A stretch of 16,711 nucleotides of DNA from an uncultured Lachnospiraceae bacterium (GTDB taxonomy: Bacteria; Bacillota; Clostridia; Lachnospirales; Lachnospiraceae), in contig CAJUMC010000066.1 in NCBI GenBank assembly GCA_910587085.1, forward strand, positions 1 to 16,711, in the 5' to 3' direction. Under the pieces are notes generated by a model. That model did no database searches. It worked only from the letters and a program-made list of their open reading frames with translations, and was not told the DNA's origin. Shown here one piece after another: positions 1-8,448 of the stretch (positions are counted from its first letter, which is position 1; every line of letters starts with the position of its first letter). The position numbers and the translations under genes were made by a program.

Positions 1-1
1 A

Positions 2-133
2 TATATCAGATTTTTTCTTTGGCGGATAGACATAAAATCGTGCGTTTACCGTGGGATGAACGGGCATTTGACAAAGCCGCTGGATGTGAAGAAAATCGCG
101 GGCCTGCTGTCGGAGCTTCAGGAATTTTCCTGA
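2..133 (+). CDS. C-terminal end of a response-regulator receiver (REC) domain protein, 5' truncated
   Basis: The open frame enters from the left edge and stops at TGA 131-133. It ends with RGMNGHLTKPLDVKKIAGLL, the usual end of a CheY-like receiver domain: the GMN(G/D) turn, then the conserved K-P pair that contacts the phosphorylation site, then the last helix. Proteins that end this way are often hybrid sensor kinases, which would suit the substrate-binding lipoprotein starting 49 bp downstream, but the rest of the gene is outside the window. The first ten codons do not look like REC. Reading frame 1 up to codon 25-27 and then shifting past one extra A at 28 gives FSLADDIKSC, which fits the family better, so a frameshift or sequence error near base 28 is possible. 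Confidence 0.7.
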   Translation, partial: YIRFFLWRIDIKSCVYRGMNGHLTKPLDVKKIAGLLSELQEFS

Positions 134-182
134 TTCCTCCTGGTTCCTGAGAGGCCCCCGCAAGAAAGGAGGACGCAAAGCT

Positions 183-1955
183 ATGAAATGCTGCTTGAAA
201 AGAGTGCTTGGCACGCTTGCCTGCGGACTGGCGCTGATTGCCGGACTGTCCGGCTGCAAGAGCTCGCCGGAGGGCGGGCCTGAAGGGAGCGGAAAGAGGG
301 AAGCGCTGACCATAACCAGCTTTAACAATCTGATTAACGAGAAGTTTATTGAAGCGTTCTGCCGGGAGTACCCGGAGGTTAACATAGAGCTGATCAGCTA
401 TGCCGGGACGAACGGAAGCGGTCTGGCGCGGCATATGCTGGAGCATGGGGATATACCGGACATTTATATATCTACCCAGAATTTCAGCCGGGAATCCCAG
501 GAGAAATATCTACTGGATCTGTCCAACTATGATTTTGTAAATAATTACACTACGGCTCTGCTTGATTCCATGGACATCAACGGCGGGATCTATCTCTTGC
601 CTTCCGGTTATCAGCTGACAGGAATATATTACAATAAAACCATACTGGAGGAGAACGGCTGGGAGGTTCCGGGCAGCTTTCAGGAGCTTGCCGCGCTTTC
701 GGAAAAAATCGAGGCGGCGGGATACCGGACGATGGGACACGGGATGTCTCTGGACGGCTATCCCTTCAATTATTTTTTCAATATCGGCAACACGATGTAT
801 TTCAGTACGCCGAGGGGAACCGGATGGAAGGAGGACTTTCCGAAGGGAGAGACGGCTGCGGCCGGAAACGAAGAGCTGAAAGCGGCCGCGGAGTATTTTC
901 AGAAATGGGTGGAGCACGGGTTTATTACGGATAATGACACTTCTGTAGAACAGTTTTACCAGGGAGAATGCATCTTTTATCTCTGTCTTGGGCTTTCGGA
1001 TTATACTTACACCCGCGAAGACGGAAAAACCTTTGAATTCGGAACGATACCGTGGCTCAGCGAGGACGGCAGCAACAATATGCTGACAAGAACCGTTTCC
1101 AGATATATGGGGATCAGCCGGACGCTGTCGGAAAAGGGAAAAGAGCAGAAACTAGAGGATGCGCTGAAGCTTATGCGCTATATATCCACACCGGAGGGAC
1201 AGAAGGTGCTGATGGCGAGCACCGGCCAGTATATGACGTCTCTGAACGAAGGAACGCTGCCGGAGGACAGCCCGTATCAGGAAATTGCCTCCTGTGTGAG
1301 CGCGGGAAGGACTGTTCCGCTGGTGTATGTGGGCTGGGAACAGCTGCTTATTCCGCTGTCACAGAATATCCGGAGCATGATCCGGGGAGAGCTGGATGCG
1401 GACGGCCTGCTGGAAACCTTTGACCGGACGGCGGCGGATCTGCGGAACGGTGTTTCCGAGGAGGTATATGCGAAGGCGGTTCGTACGCTGACCCTGGAGG
1501 AAACGGCCCGGCTGGTCGCCGCTGCGGAGGGAAGGGCCGCCGGTGCGGACTGCGCGTTGATTTCTCTGAACCGGTATCACGGGGACGGGCTCTGCAACCG
1601 CTACGGACTGGGCTGGTATATCTATGAAGGGAATATCGACAGGGATGTGGTAAACATGATCCGGCCCCGGGCGGCCTCCATCTGCGTTCTGGAGCTGACC
1701 GGCGCTCAGATCAGAGCGATGCGGGACGGGGGTTTTGATCTGGACGGAAACGGAAATCCGTACCCGTATCTCCTGTTTGTGAAGGACGGTCTGGAGCTGG
1801 ACGATTCGACCGTGTACCGGCTTGCGGTTTCGGCGGATGAGCTGACGGAGGAAATGCGCGCCGGATCGGAGCAGACCGGGCATTCCCCGACCGATGCTAT
1901 TATCGCTTACCTGCGGGAACTGGAAACCGTCAGCGGCACGGTGCCGTGGAAATAG
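183..1955 (+). CDS. Lipoprotein extracellular solute-binding protein with C-terminal 5'-nucleotidase-like domain
   Basis: A 590-residue secreted lipoprotein. Residues 1-25 form a lipoprotein signal with lipobox L-S-G-C and lipidated Cys25. Residues about 40-430 follow the family 1 solute-binding pattern of carbohydrate ABC transporters: an ITSFNN-like first strand, a YPEVNIELI segment, a PDIYIST segment, GIYYNKTILEENGW, and a TPEGQKVL stretch. Residues about 436-580 instead resemble the C-terminal domain of 5'-nucleotidases: DCALISLN, then YEGNIDRDVVNMIRP, ELTGAQIRAM, and VYRLAVSADEL. The metallophosphatase domain that normally precedes this module is absent, and so is the NGGxR substrate loop, so catalysis is unlikely and a ligand-binding or sensing role is more plausible. 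The start is supported by AAGGAGG at 167-173 with about 9 bases of spacing. No permease genes lie nearby. The upstream REC protein suggests a periplasmic-type sensor partner, but this is inference. Confidence 0.85.
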   Translation: MKCCLKRVLGTLACGLALIAGLSGCKSSPEGGPEGSGKREALTITSFNNLINEKFIEAFCREYPEVNIELISYAGTNGSGLARHMLEHGDIPDIYISTQNFSRESQEKYLLDLSNYDFVNNYTTALLDSMDINGGIYLLPSGYQLTGIYYNKTILEENGWEVPGSFQELAALSEKIEAAGYRTMGHGMSLDGYPFNYFFNIGNTMYFSTPRGTGWKEDFPKGETAAAGNEELKAAAEYFQKWVEHGFITDNDTSVEQFYQGECIFYLCLGLSDYTYTREDGKTFEFGTIPWLSEDGSNNMLTRTVSRYMGISRTLSEKGKEQKLEDALKLMRYISTPEGQKVLMASTGQYMTSLNEGTLPEDSPYQEIASCVSAGRTVPLVYVGWEQLLIPLSQNIRSMIRGELDADGLLETFDRTAADLRNGVSEEVYAKAVRTLTLEETARLVAAAEGRAAGADCALISLNRYHGDGLCNRYGLGWYIYEGNIDRDVVNMIRPRAASICVLELTGAQIRAMRDGGFDLDGNGNPYPYLLFVKDGLELDDSTVYRLAVSADELTEEMRAGSEQTGHSPTDAIIAYLRELETVSGTVPWK

Positions 1956-1957
1956 GC

Positions 1958-1990
1958 CCGCAGAGGCATGCCGCCGGCTGCGGATTTCGT
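1958..1990 (+). terminator. Weak candidate terminator after the solute-binding lipoprotein
   Basis: CCGCAG (1958-1963) can pair with CTGCGG (1978-1983), with a smaller GC-rich dyad in the loop, followed by ATTTCGTT. The T-tract is poor, so this is only a candidate. The promoter at 1997 begins directly after it, which is consistent with a transcription boundary here. Confidence 0.3.
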
Positions 1991-1996
1991 TCCTGC

Positions 1997-2025
1997 TTGA
2001 CAGAAACAGGAAAGCTGATTATAGT
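1997..2025 (+). promoter_or_regulatory. Sigma-A-type promoter for gltX and the helicase gene
   Basis: A perfect -35 TTGACA (1997-2002), a 17-base spacer and -10 TATAGT (2020-2025) predict transcription starting near 2032. The leader to the gltX start is about 113 bases. It begins with the palindrome CTGCCGCGCGGCAG (2035-2048), able to form a small 5' hairpin. It shows no T-box features. Confidence 0.75.
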
Positions 2026-2144
2026 TATAGCGGACTGCCGCGCGGCAGAACAGGCAAAAGGTTTGAAAAGCGAAATTTTCAAGCTTCTTAAAAAATAAAT
2101 GCAGTATCGCGGATCAGCCGCAGGATACGGAAAAGAGGTATGAA

Positions 2145-3611
2145 ATGAAAATACGGACGAGATATGCGCCTAGCCCGACCGGGAAAATGCATGTGGGCAA
2201 TCTGCGCACCGCACTTTACGAGTTCCTGATCGCGAAGCACGAGGGCGGAGACTTTATTCTGAGAATTGAGGATACTGACCAGGAGCGCTATGTGGAGGGT
2301 GCGGTTGATATTATTTACCGGACAATGGAGAAGACCCGCCTGATCCACGATGAGGGTCCGGATAAGGATAAGGGTTTCGGGCCGTATGTGCAGAGCGAGC
2401 GCGTTCGGACGGGGCTCTATCTGAAGTATGCGAAGGAGCTGGTGGAGAAGGGCGAGGCGTACTACTGCTTCTGCGACAGGGAACGGCTCGCGGGCCTGAA
2501 AAGCATCGTGTCTGAAGATGAGGACGGCGAAGCGAAGGCGATAACCAGATACGACAAGCACTGCCTGCAGCTGAGCAGGGAAGAGATTGAGGCCAATCTG
2601 GCAGCGGGAAAGCCCTATGTCATCCGTCAGAATGTGCCGGTGACCGGCACCACCACTTTTACAGATGCCATCTACGGCTCTATCACGGTGGAAAACGAGG
2701 AACTGGATGATATGATTCTTATCAAATCGGACGGCTTCCCCACCTATAATTTCGCGAATGTTATCGACGATCATCTGATGGGCATCACGCATGTTGTCCG
2801 CGGAAATGAATATCTGTCCTCCACGCCGAAATATACAAGGCTGTACCATGCGTTCGGCTGGGAGGAGCCGGTTTATATCCACTGCCCGCTGATCACGAAT
2901 GAGGAGCACAAAAAGCTGGCGAAGCGCAGCGGCCATTCCTCCTTTGAGGATCTGATCGAGCAGGGCTTCGTGACGGAGGCCATCGTGAATTTTATTGCGC
3001 TGCTCGGCTGGAGCCCTTCAGGCAACGAGGAAATATTTACGCTGGAAGAGATGATCCGGGAGTTTGATTACCGCAATATCAGCAAGTCCCCGGCAGTTTT
3101 CGACATGCAGAAGCTGCGCTGGATGAACTCCGAGTATATCAAGCGGATGGACGACGATAAATATTATGCAGAGGCAATGCCTTATATCGACAGGGTGATC
3201 ACGAGGCCATGCGACAAAAAGGCGGTTGCCGATCTGGTGAAAACGAGAATCGAGACGTTCTGCGATATTGCAGGGCTCATTGATTTCTTTGAGGAGCTTC
3301 CGGAATACGATGTCGGGATGTTTGTTCATAAGAAGATGAAGACCACGCTGGAGAGCTCTCTTGCAGTGCTCCGGGAGCTTCTGCCGGAGTTTGAGGCGCT
3401 TGAAGATTACAGCATCCCGTCGATCGAGGCCCTGCTGACCGCCTATATCGCAGAGAAGGGGATCAAAAACGGGCAGGGGCTCTGGCCGGTGCGCACGGCG
3501 GTTTCCGGCAAGCAGTCCACGCCGGGCGGTGCCTACGAGATTATGAGCATTCTCGGCAGGGAGGAGAGCCTGCGCCGTATCCGCCTTGCCATTGCAAAGC
3601 TGGAGGGCTGA
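2145..3611 (+). CDS. gltX: Glutamyl-tRNA synthetase
   Basis: A class I aminoacyl-tRNA synthetase of 488 residues, the normal bacterial length. It charges tRNA(Glu) with glutamate in the cytoplasm. The opening RYAPSPTGKMHVGN contains the HIGH-type signature (HVGN, residues 16-19). The KMSKS-type loop is KLAKR at about 257-261. IEDTDQERYVEGA (41-53), a CFC pair at 108-110 with H139/C140 resembling the zinc-binding insert, and NFANVIDDHLMGITHVVRG (202-220) are all typical. The C-terminal third is the helical anticodon-binding region. AGAGG lies just before ATG 2145. The stop TGA (3609-3611) shares its last base with the ATG of the helicase gene, so the two are translationally coupled. Many Firmicute enzymes of this family also charge tRNA(Gln) for later amidation; that cannot be judged here. 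Confidence 0.97.
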   Translation: MKIRTRYAPSPTGKMHVGNLRTALYEFLIAKHEGGDFILRIEDTDQERYVEGAVDIIYRTMEKTRLIHDEGPDKDKGFGPYVQSERVRTGLYLKYAKELVEKGEAYYCFCDRERLAGLKSIVSEDEDGEAKAITRYDKHCLQLSREEIEANLAAGKPYVIRQNVPVTGTTTFTDAIYGSITVENEELDDMILIKSDGFPTYNFANVIDDHLMGITHVVRGNEYLSSTPKYTRLYHAFGWEEPVYIHCPLITNEEHKKLAKRSGHSSFEDLIEQGFVTEAIVNFIALLGWSPSGNEEIFTLEEMIREFDYRNISKSPAVFDMQKLRWMNSEYIKRMDDDKYYAEAMPYIDRVITRPCDKKAVADLVKTRIETFCDIAGLIDFFEELPEYDVGMFVHKKMKTTLESSLAVLRELLPEFEALEDYSIPSIEALLTAYIAEKGIKNGQGLWPVRTAVSGKQSTPGGAYEIMSILGREESLRRIRLAIAKLEG

Positions 3612-5650
3612 TGGAACAGAACGAAGCACAGCAGAGGGCGATTGCGCACCGGGACGGGCCGATGATGGTGCTGGCCGGTCCCGGTTCCGGGAAAACCACT
3701 GTTATCACAAATCGGGTGCGGGCGCTGATCGAGGAGCACGGCATCCGCCCGGAGCGCATACTTGTCATTACTTTTACCAAGGCCGCAGCGCAGGAGATGC
3801 GGGAACGTTTTGAGCGGCTGCTGGAGACCGGGCGGAGCGGCGTCAATTTCGGCACCTTTCACGCGGTCTATTTCAAGATACTGAAATATGCCTACAATTA
3901 CGATGCTTCCTGCATTATCCGCGAGGAGGATCGCTATCGGTTTTTCCGGGAGCTGGTCGGGAATCTGGCACTTGAGATTGAGGATGAAAAGGAATTTATC
4001 GAGGGGCTCGTAAGCGAGATCAGCATGGTAAAGTCCGAGCGGATGGATATCGGGCATTATTATTCGATGAACTGCCCGGAAAATGATTTCCGCAGGATTT
4101 ATCAGGAGTACGAGACGATGCTGCGCCGCTCGAACCGCATTGATTTTGACGATATGCTGCTGCTCTGTTATGAGCTGCTCACGGCAAGAGCAGATATTCT
4201 AGCGCTCTGGCAGCAGAAATATGAATATATTCTGATTGACGAATTTCAGGACATTAATCGCGTGCAGTATGACATAATCCGTCTTCTCGCACTGCCGCAG
4301 AACAATCTATTCATCGTCGGCGACGACGATCAGAGCATCTACCGGTTCCGCGGTGCGAAGCCGGAGCTCATGCTGAATTTTCCGAAGGATTACCCAAACT
4401 GCGGGCAGGTGCTGCTCGACGTTAATTACCGGTCGGCGGCCGATATTGTCGCGGCGGCCGGGCGGCTCATTGCGGCGAACACGAAGCGTTTTTCCAAGGA
4501 GATCCGTGCCGTCCGCCCTCCGGGGAACAGAATCCGGCTTAAGGAATATCAGGATGCGCGCGCACAGAACGAGGCGATTGCGCGCGAGCTGCTGGAGCGG
4601 CACGATGCGGGGAGCAGCTACCGCACTGCGGCCATTCTGTACCGCACGAATCTTCAGCCCGGCGCGCTGGCAGAAAAACTGATGGAATACAATATTCCGT
4701 TTCGGATGAAGGACACGCTGCCGAATCTTTATGATCACTGGATCGCTAAAAATATTTTTGCATACATACGGCTGGCGCTGGGGGAGGATGACCGCGCGCT
4801 CTATTTTCAGATTATGAACCGCCCGAAGCGGTATCTTTCGCGCGAGGCATTTCCGGATGCCAGGGTCAATCTGCAGAAAGTAAAGCAGTTTTATTATGAT
4901 ACCAACCGTGGCTATGTGGCAGAACGGCTGGAAAAGCTTGAGCTTGATCTTAAGCTTCTCCGGAAAACAGGGCCTTATGCGGCGGTCAGCTATATCCGGC
5001 GCGCGATGGGATACGACGACTATCTGAGGGAATATGCGCAGCTCCGGCACATCGGCGAGGAGGAGCTTTTTGAAACGCTTGCTGCGCTTCAGGAGGCGGC
5101 GCGGGAATACGCGTCCTTTCAGGAATGGTTCGGACATATCAACGAGTACCGGGAGCAGCTGCTGCGCCAGAGAGAGTCCGAGGCGGACAGGGAGAGAGAC
5201 GCAGTTGCAATGATGACCTTTCACGGAGCAAAAGGGCTGGAATTTGAGAATGTGTACATTGTGGATGCAGTGGAGGGGGTTGCGCCGCACCACCGAGCCG
5301 TTGTAAATGAGGATATGGAGGAGGAGCGGCGCATGTTCTATGTGGCAGTCACGCGCGCCAGGGACAGTCTGACCGTCACCTGGACGAAGGAACGCTATAA
5401 TAAGCCGCAGGAACTGTCGCGTTTTGCATCCGAGCTGTATTATGACCGCAGCATTTTCCGGGAGGGTGCCCGGGTGCGCCACGGCCGCTTCGGCGACGGG
5501 ACGGTGGTGGCATGCGGGGAAGGGCGGATATCCATCCGCTTCGACCGGCAGAATGCCGTGCGTACGATTGATATGGAATTCTGCCTGAAGAACCGCCTGC
5601 TGACGGGGCTGCCGTCCGTGGAGGAGCCGTCCGGAAAACCGGGCAGATAA
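3611..5650 (+). CDS. UvrD/PcrA-type superfamily 1A ATP-dependent DNA helicase
   Basis: A 679-residue SF1A helicase that would unwind DNA 3' to 5' in repair or replication-fork processing. Motifs appear in order: Q motif EQNEAQQRAI (2-11), Walker A AGPGSGKTT (22-30), motif Ia VITFTKAAAQEMRERF, Walker B IDEFQD (about 209-214), motif III GDDDQSIYRFRGA (about 237-249), motif IV LDVNYRS, motif V TFHGAKGLEFENVYIVD (about 536-552) and motif VI VAVTRARD (about 578-585). The C-terminal VRHGRFGDGTVV segment matches the Tudor-like domain that binds RNA polymerase in PcrA. It is somewhat shorter than typical PcrA, so it may be a paralogue rather than the essential copy, and no gene symbol is assigned. 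Its ATG overlaps the gltX stop, and it is probably expressed only from the gltX promoter. Confidence 0.93.
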   Translation: MEQNEAQQRAIAHRDGPMMVLAGPGSGKTTVITNRVRALIEEHGIRPERILVITFTKAAAQEMRERFERLLETGRSGVNFGTFHAVYFKILKYAYNYDASCIIREEDRYRFFRELVGNLALEIEDEKEFIEGLVSEISMVKSERMDIGHYYSMNCPENDFRRIYQEYETMLRRSNRIDFDDMLLLCYELLTARADILALWQQKYEYILIDEFQDINRVQYDIIRLLALPQNNLFIVGDDDQSIYRFRGAKPELMLNFPKDYPNCGQVLLDVNYRSAADIVAAAGRLIAANTKRFSKEIRAVRPPGNRIRLKEYQDARAQNEAIARELLERHDAGSSYRTAAILYRTNLQPGALAEKLMEYNIPFRMKDTLPNLYDHWIAKNIFAYIRLALGEDDRALYFQIMNRPKRYLSREAFPDARVNLQKVKQFYYDTNRGYVAERLEKLELDLKLLRKTGPYAAVSYIRRAMGYDDYLREYAQLRHIGEEELFETLAALQEAAREYASFQEWFGHINEYREQLLRQRESEADRERDAVAMMTFHGAKGLEFENVYIVDAVEGVAPHHRAVVNEDMEEERRMFYVAVTRARDSLTVTWTKERYNKPQELSRFASELYYDRSIFREGARVRHGRFGDGTVVACGEGRISIRFDRQNAVRTIDMEFCLKNRLLTGLPSVEEPSGKPGR

Positions 5651-5724
5651 AAGCGGGGCCGGAGCAAAGCTGCCTGCTGCAGCGCGGATAAGGAAAAAAC
5701 AAGAAATTATGGATTGCAACAATT

Positions 5725-5747
5725 TTGACAAGAAGCTGTGTTAGAAT
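5725..5747 (+). promoter_or_regulatory. Possible promoter elements upstream of the Ig-like gene pair
   Basis: A perfect TTGACA (5725-5730) and a -10-like TAGAAT (5742-5747) lie in the 204-bp gap after the helicase gene. Their spacing is only 11 bases, too short for a normal sigma-A promoter, so one of the two boxes is probably not used as drawn. The position fits a promoter for the two secreted-protein genes that follow. No convincing terminator was seen between 5651 and 5724. Confidence 0.3.
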
Positions 5748-5854
5748 AACCGCACAAGGGGGCATCCGCGCTGCAGACCGGGGAGGCCCCGCAAACGGAA
5801 CAGTAAGGTTGTGTGCATACTGCGGCACTCGGTATTTTCAAGGAGGCGAATGGG

Positions 5855-6688
5855 ATGAGAACAATCGACAGGGCGCCCGGAGCGCGGGCGGGAAAAAGGC
5901 AGCCGACAAGATGCTGCGCCGTGTTTCTGTTTTTGCTGCTGTTTTTCTGCACGGCAGCGGAACGGGCCCATATACAGGCAGCAGAACCCGCACTTACCGT
6001 AAAGGAAAAGACGGTTTATGTGGGAACGGACTATCAGATCAGGGCCAAAAACCTTGCCTCCACGGCAAAACTTACCTACAAATCGAGCGATAAAAAAATT
6101 GCCGTTGTCAGCGCGAAAGGAGTTGTCACTCCGAAAGCGAAGGGCACGGCCACGCTGACCGTCACGATCAAGCAGAACGGGAAAACCTACACACGCACGA
6201 TCGCGCTGACGGTGAAGGAGCCTTACGTATCCATCTCCAATCAGAAGAAAAAGCTTGTCCAGAGCAGTGATTATCTGCTTGCGGGCAGGGCTTACGGGGT
6301 CAGCGGAGCGGAGTTCACGTTCAGTTCGTCCGATGTGCTCGTGGCCAAGGTGGATAAGACCACCGGCATGGTTCATGCGCGCGGGGCGGGCAAGGCAGTG
6401 ATTACGATGAAGGACAGCACAAGCGGGCTTACAGCGTCCTTTACGCTCACGGTTGTCGAGAAAACGGAGGAAAACCAGGAGGAGGTATATGTTTCGACGG
6501 AAACCTTCGGAAAGAGCTACTCTTTTGAGATGCCGGAGGATGCATCGGAGCAGCCGGAGGAAACGCAGGAGCTTCTAAAGAAGCTGGAGGGGATTCAAAA
6601 GCGGATCACGGCGGGCCAGTCGATCACCATTCAGGAGATGACGGATTATTATTTATATAAGAGCCAGCAGAAAAAAGGAAAGAAATAG
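5855..6688 (+). CDS. Secreted protein with two bacterial Ig-like (BIG2) domains
   Basis: The 277-residue product starts at ATG 5855, chosen because AGGAGG (5841-5846) sits 8 bases upstream; an in-frame ATG at 5813 lacks such a site. A basic N-terminus precedes a hydrophobic segment (about 20-35), and AHIQA|AE near residue 42 could be a signal peptidase site. Two BIG2-like beta-sandwich repeats follow. The first, about 46-121, has the diagnostic KLTYKSSDKKIAVVSAKGVVTPKAKGTATL pattern (given here only as a pattern, residues 72-101). The second, about 124-201, has FTFSSSDVLVAKVDKTTG and GAGKAVITM. The last 75 residues are charged, probably helical, and end QQKKGKK with no sortase motif or transmembrane anchor. 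The likely place is outside the membrane, possibly in cell-surface binding or scaffolding; the target is unknown. The next secreted Ig-like gene begins 39 bp later, suggesting co-expression. Confidence 0.88.
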   Translation: MRTIDRAPGARAGKRQPTRCCAVFLFLLLFFCTAAERAHIQAAEPALTVKEKTVYVGTDYQIRAKNLASTAKLTYKSSDKKIAVVSAKGVVTPKAKGTATLTVTIKQNGKTYTRTIALTVKEPYVSISNQKKKLVQSSDYLLAGRAYGVSGAEFTFSSSDVLVAKVDKTTGMVHARGAGKAVITMKDSTSGLTASFTLTVVEKTEENQEEVYVSTETFGKSYSFEMPEDASEQPEETQELLKKLEGIQKRITAGQSITIQEMTDYYLYKSQQKKGKK

Positions 6689-6727
6689 TCATGCCCGGCA
6701 GAAAGCTGCCGCAGTGCGAGGAAGGGA

Positions 6728-8203
6728 GTGATAAATTTGAAGAAAACGGAAAAATGCAGCTTTTTAAGTAAAATTGCTGCTGCCGGCCTGGGAGTGCTGC
6801 TGTGCCTGGCGTTTTGTGCGGCGGTGCTGCCGATGTCCGCACAGGCTGAAGAGAAAAAGGTATCCTATCTGTATGCGATGTACACCGGGGAGACGCTTGC
6901 CGTGGGAGAGGAGATTGACAGGGGCAAAATAGAGGTTACTGCCATTTTTGAGGACGGCACCTCGGAGGAGATTTTTAATTTTGCCCTTTCCACCGACAGG
7001 GTTATGAAGGACGGCGTGAATGTCATCCATGTTGTTTACCGCGGCAAGTCGTGCGAGATTACCGTATTCGGAAAAAAGGCTCAGTCGCTGTATGTCCAGT
7101 ATCTGGGCGGGCCGGTGAGCATCGGCAACAGCGTCAGCCGGGATGAGATCATGGTGAATGTTGTATTTTCCGACGGAAGCTATGAGGAGATAACGGATTA
7201 CCAGCTGGGGAACCATGTGATCAACACGTCGGGTACTCAGAAGGTGCAGGTCGTGTACGGCGGTCTGCAGGGAACTTTTGACGTGGTAACCATGCCGGAG
7301 AAGTCGATTTCCGGGCTGTATGCGTCTTATGAAGGGGAGCATGTGCTTCAGGGCAATCCGATACCGTCGAAGTACCTGTACGTGACGGCTTTTTATCCGG
7401 ACGGAACAACGGAGCGAATTCACAATTATACGGTTTCTCCGGCGAAGCTGGAGGATCTCGGCACCAACACGGTCTATATTATCTACCGTGGCCACAGGGC
7501 GGAACTGAAGGTGGAGTGTGTTGTCAAAACGCTGGAGAGCCTTACGGTAACCTACCGCGGCGGCAAGGTGGCGATCGGTGATTATGTGGATTACGGAGAC
7601 ATTATTGTAAAAGCACGTTATGACGACGGCTACGAGGAGATCGTGGAGGATTATGAACTGCTTTCCGGCCGGATTCTCCAGCTCGGCAATAATACGGTTA
7701 CGGTGAGCTACTGCGATATGAAGGCGAGCTTTGTGGTACAGGGCGTTAAGGAGATCGGAGTGAATTACGCCAATGCGGCTTCCTTCAGCATTACGAACAA
7801 GGTGAGGACAGCCGATGTCAAGATTGCGCTGCCGTCGAGATATTCCAATTCCATGGTGACAGGAAAATCCCTGAAACCGGAGCGCGTTGCCAGCGTGCTC
7901 AGCAAGCTGGAATCGGAAATCATTGATTATATCGCATTTGATGTGCTGCTTGAGGATGAGACGCGGGACGATATATTCCCGCTGACCATGCAGATCAAGC
8001 TGCCGTCATATTACAAGATGACTCAAACACACCTTTACTACAGTGCAAATCGGCGGACAGTGATTGCCGGAATGAATATAACAATGGTTGACAGCCGGAC
8101 AATCGAGGTTTCGATTTTCCATCCGGGCACCTACATCCTGACGTATGAGGAACTGCCGCCGGAGGATAAGGAAGATAAGAATAAGGATGATGATTATCTG
8201 TAA
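6728..8203 (+). CDS. Secreted protein with four tandem Ig-like repeats and acidic tail
   Basis: The product is up to 491 residues. The GTG at 6728 is the furthest-upstream start. TTG 6737 is a strong alternative, because GGGAG (6724-6728) is placed 8 bases before it. A hydrophobic signal segment (about 13-36) ends with a likely SAQA|EE cleavage near residue 40. Four repeats of about 75 residues follow (about 46-115, 119-187, 196-263, 271-338). Each has the plan LYxxYxG...VG..., then V.A.FxDGxxEEIxDY, then GxxxVxVxYxG. This is the layout of bacterial Ig-like group 3 domains. A unique domain (about 341-475) with alternating beta segments ends at GTYILTYEELPPE, and the tail is very acidic and lysine-rich (DKEDKNKDDDYL). 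No LPXTG motif, S-layer domain or membrane anchor is visible. Probably an exported surface or secreted binding protein that works with its upstream neighbour; the ligand is unknown. Confidence 0.87.
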   Translation: MINLKKTEKCSFLSKIAAAGLGVLLCLAFCAAVLPMSAQAEEKKVSYLYAMYTGETLAVGEEIDRGKIEVTAIFEDGTSEEIFNFALSTDRVMKDGVNVIHVVYRGKSCEITVFGKKAQSLYVQYLGGPVSIGNSVSRDEIMVNVVFSDGSYEEITDYQLGNHVINTSGTQKVQVVYGGLQGTFDVVTMPEKSISGLYASYEGEHVLQGNPIPSKYLYVTAFYPDGTTERIHNYTVSPAKLEDLGTNTVYIIYRGHRAELKVECVVKTLESLTVTYRGGKVAIGDYVDYGDIIVKARYDDGYEEIVEDYELLSGRILQLGNNTVTVSYCDMKASFVVQGVKEIGVNYANAASFSITNKVRTADVKIALPSRYSNSMVTGKSLKPERVASVLSKLESEIIDYIAFDVLLEDETRDDIFPLTMQIKLPSYYKMTQTHLYYSANRRTVIAGMNITMVDSRTIEVSIFHPGTYILTYEELPPEDKEDKNKDDDYL

Positions 8204-8350
8204 GCGAAGATGCAGAACCGCGCCGGGTATCTGACGGCGCGGGAAGCTTGCGGTAGCGGAGACGGAGAAGGTTTGACAGAATTCTTTGCATGCCGCATCT
8301 GCGGCGGAGGAGCTGTTGGAAATCAGGCGGCGGGAGCCGGGAAATATACG

Positions 8351-8404
8351 AAAAAGCGGCCGAACCGTTCTTGCTGTGCTGTAAGAACGGTTCGGCCGCT
8401 TTTT
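8351..8404. terminator. Strong bidirectional intrinsic terminator
   Basis: A perfect 22-bp inverted repeat (8351-8372 and 8383-8404) with a 10-base loop. The arms start with A5 and end with T5, so it works on both strands. It lies between the Ig-repeat gene (plus) and the convergent miniprotein gene (minus) and should terminate both. Confidence 0.93.
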
Positions 8405-8448
8405 CTGCGCAGAAACGTAAGACATGCGCAGCTTGTCTCTCTGCCGGC

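Noticed and set aside
2026..2144. T-box riboswitch in the gltX leader
   Set aside because: The leader is only about 113 bases and lacks a T-box sequence and an antiterminator/terminator pair.
2088..2936. A 282-codon minus-strand frame across gltX
   Set aside because: It is antisense to an intact gltX with signature motifs and lacks start signals.
4307..5731. A 474-codon open frame on the minus strand across the helicase gene
   Set aside because: It is antisense to a helicase with all its motifs, has no ribosome site, and its translation is rich in Arg, Pro and His, as expected from the complement of a GC-rich gene.
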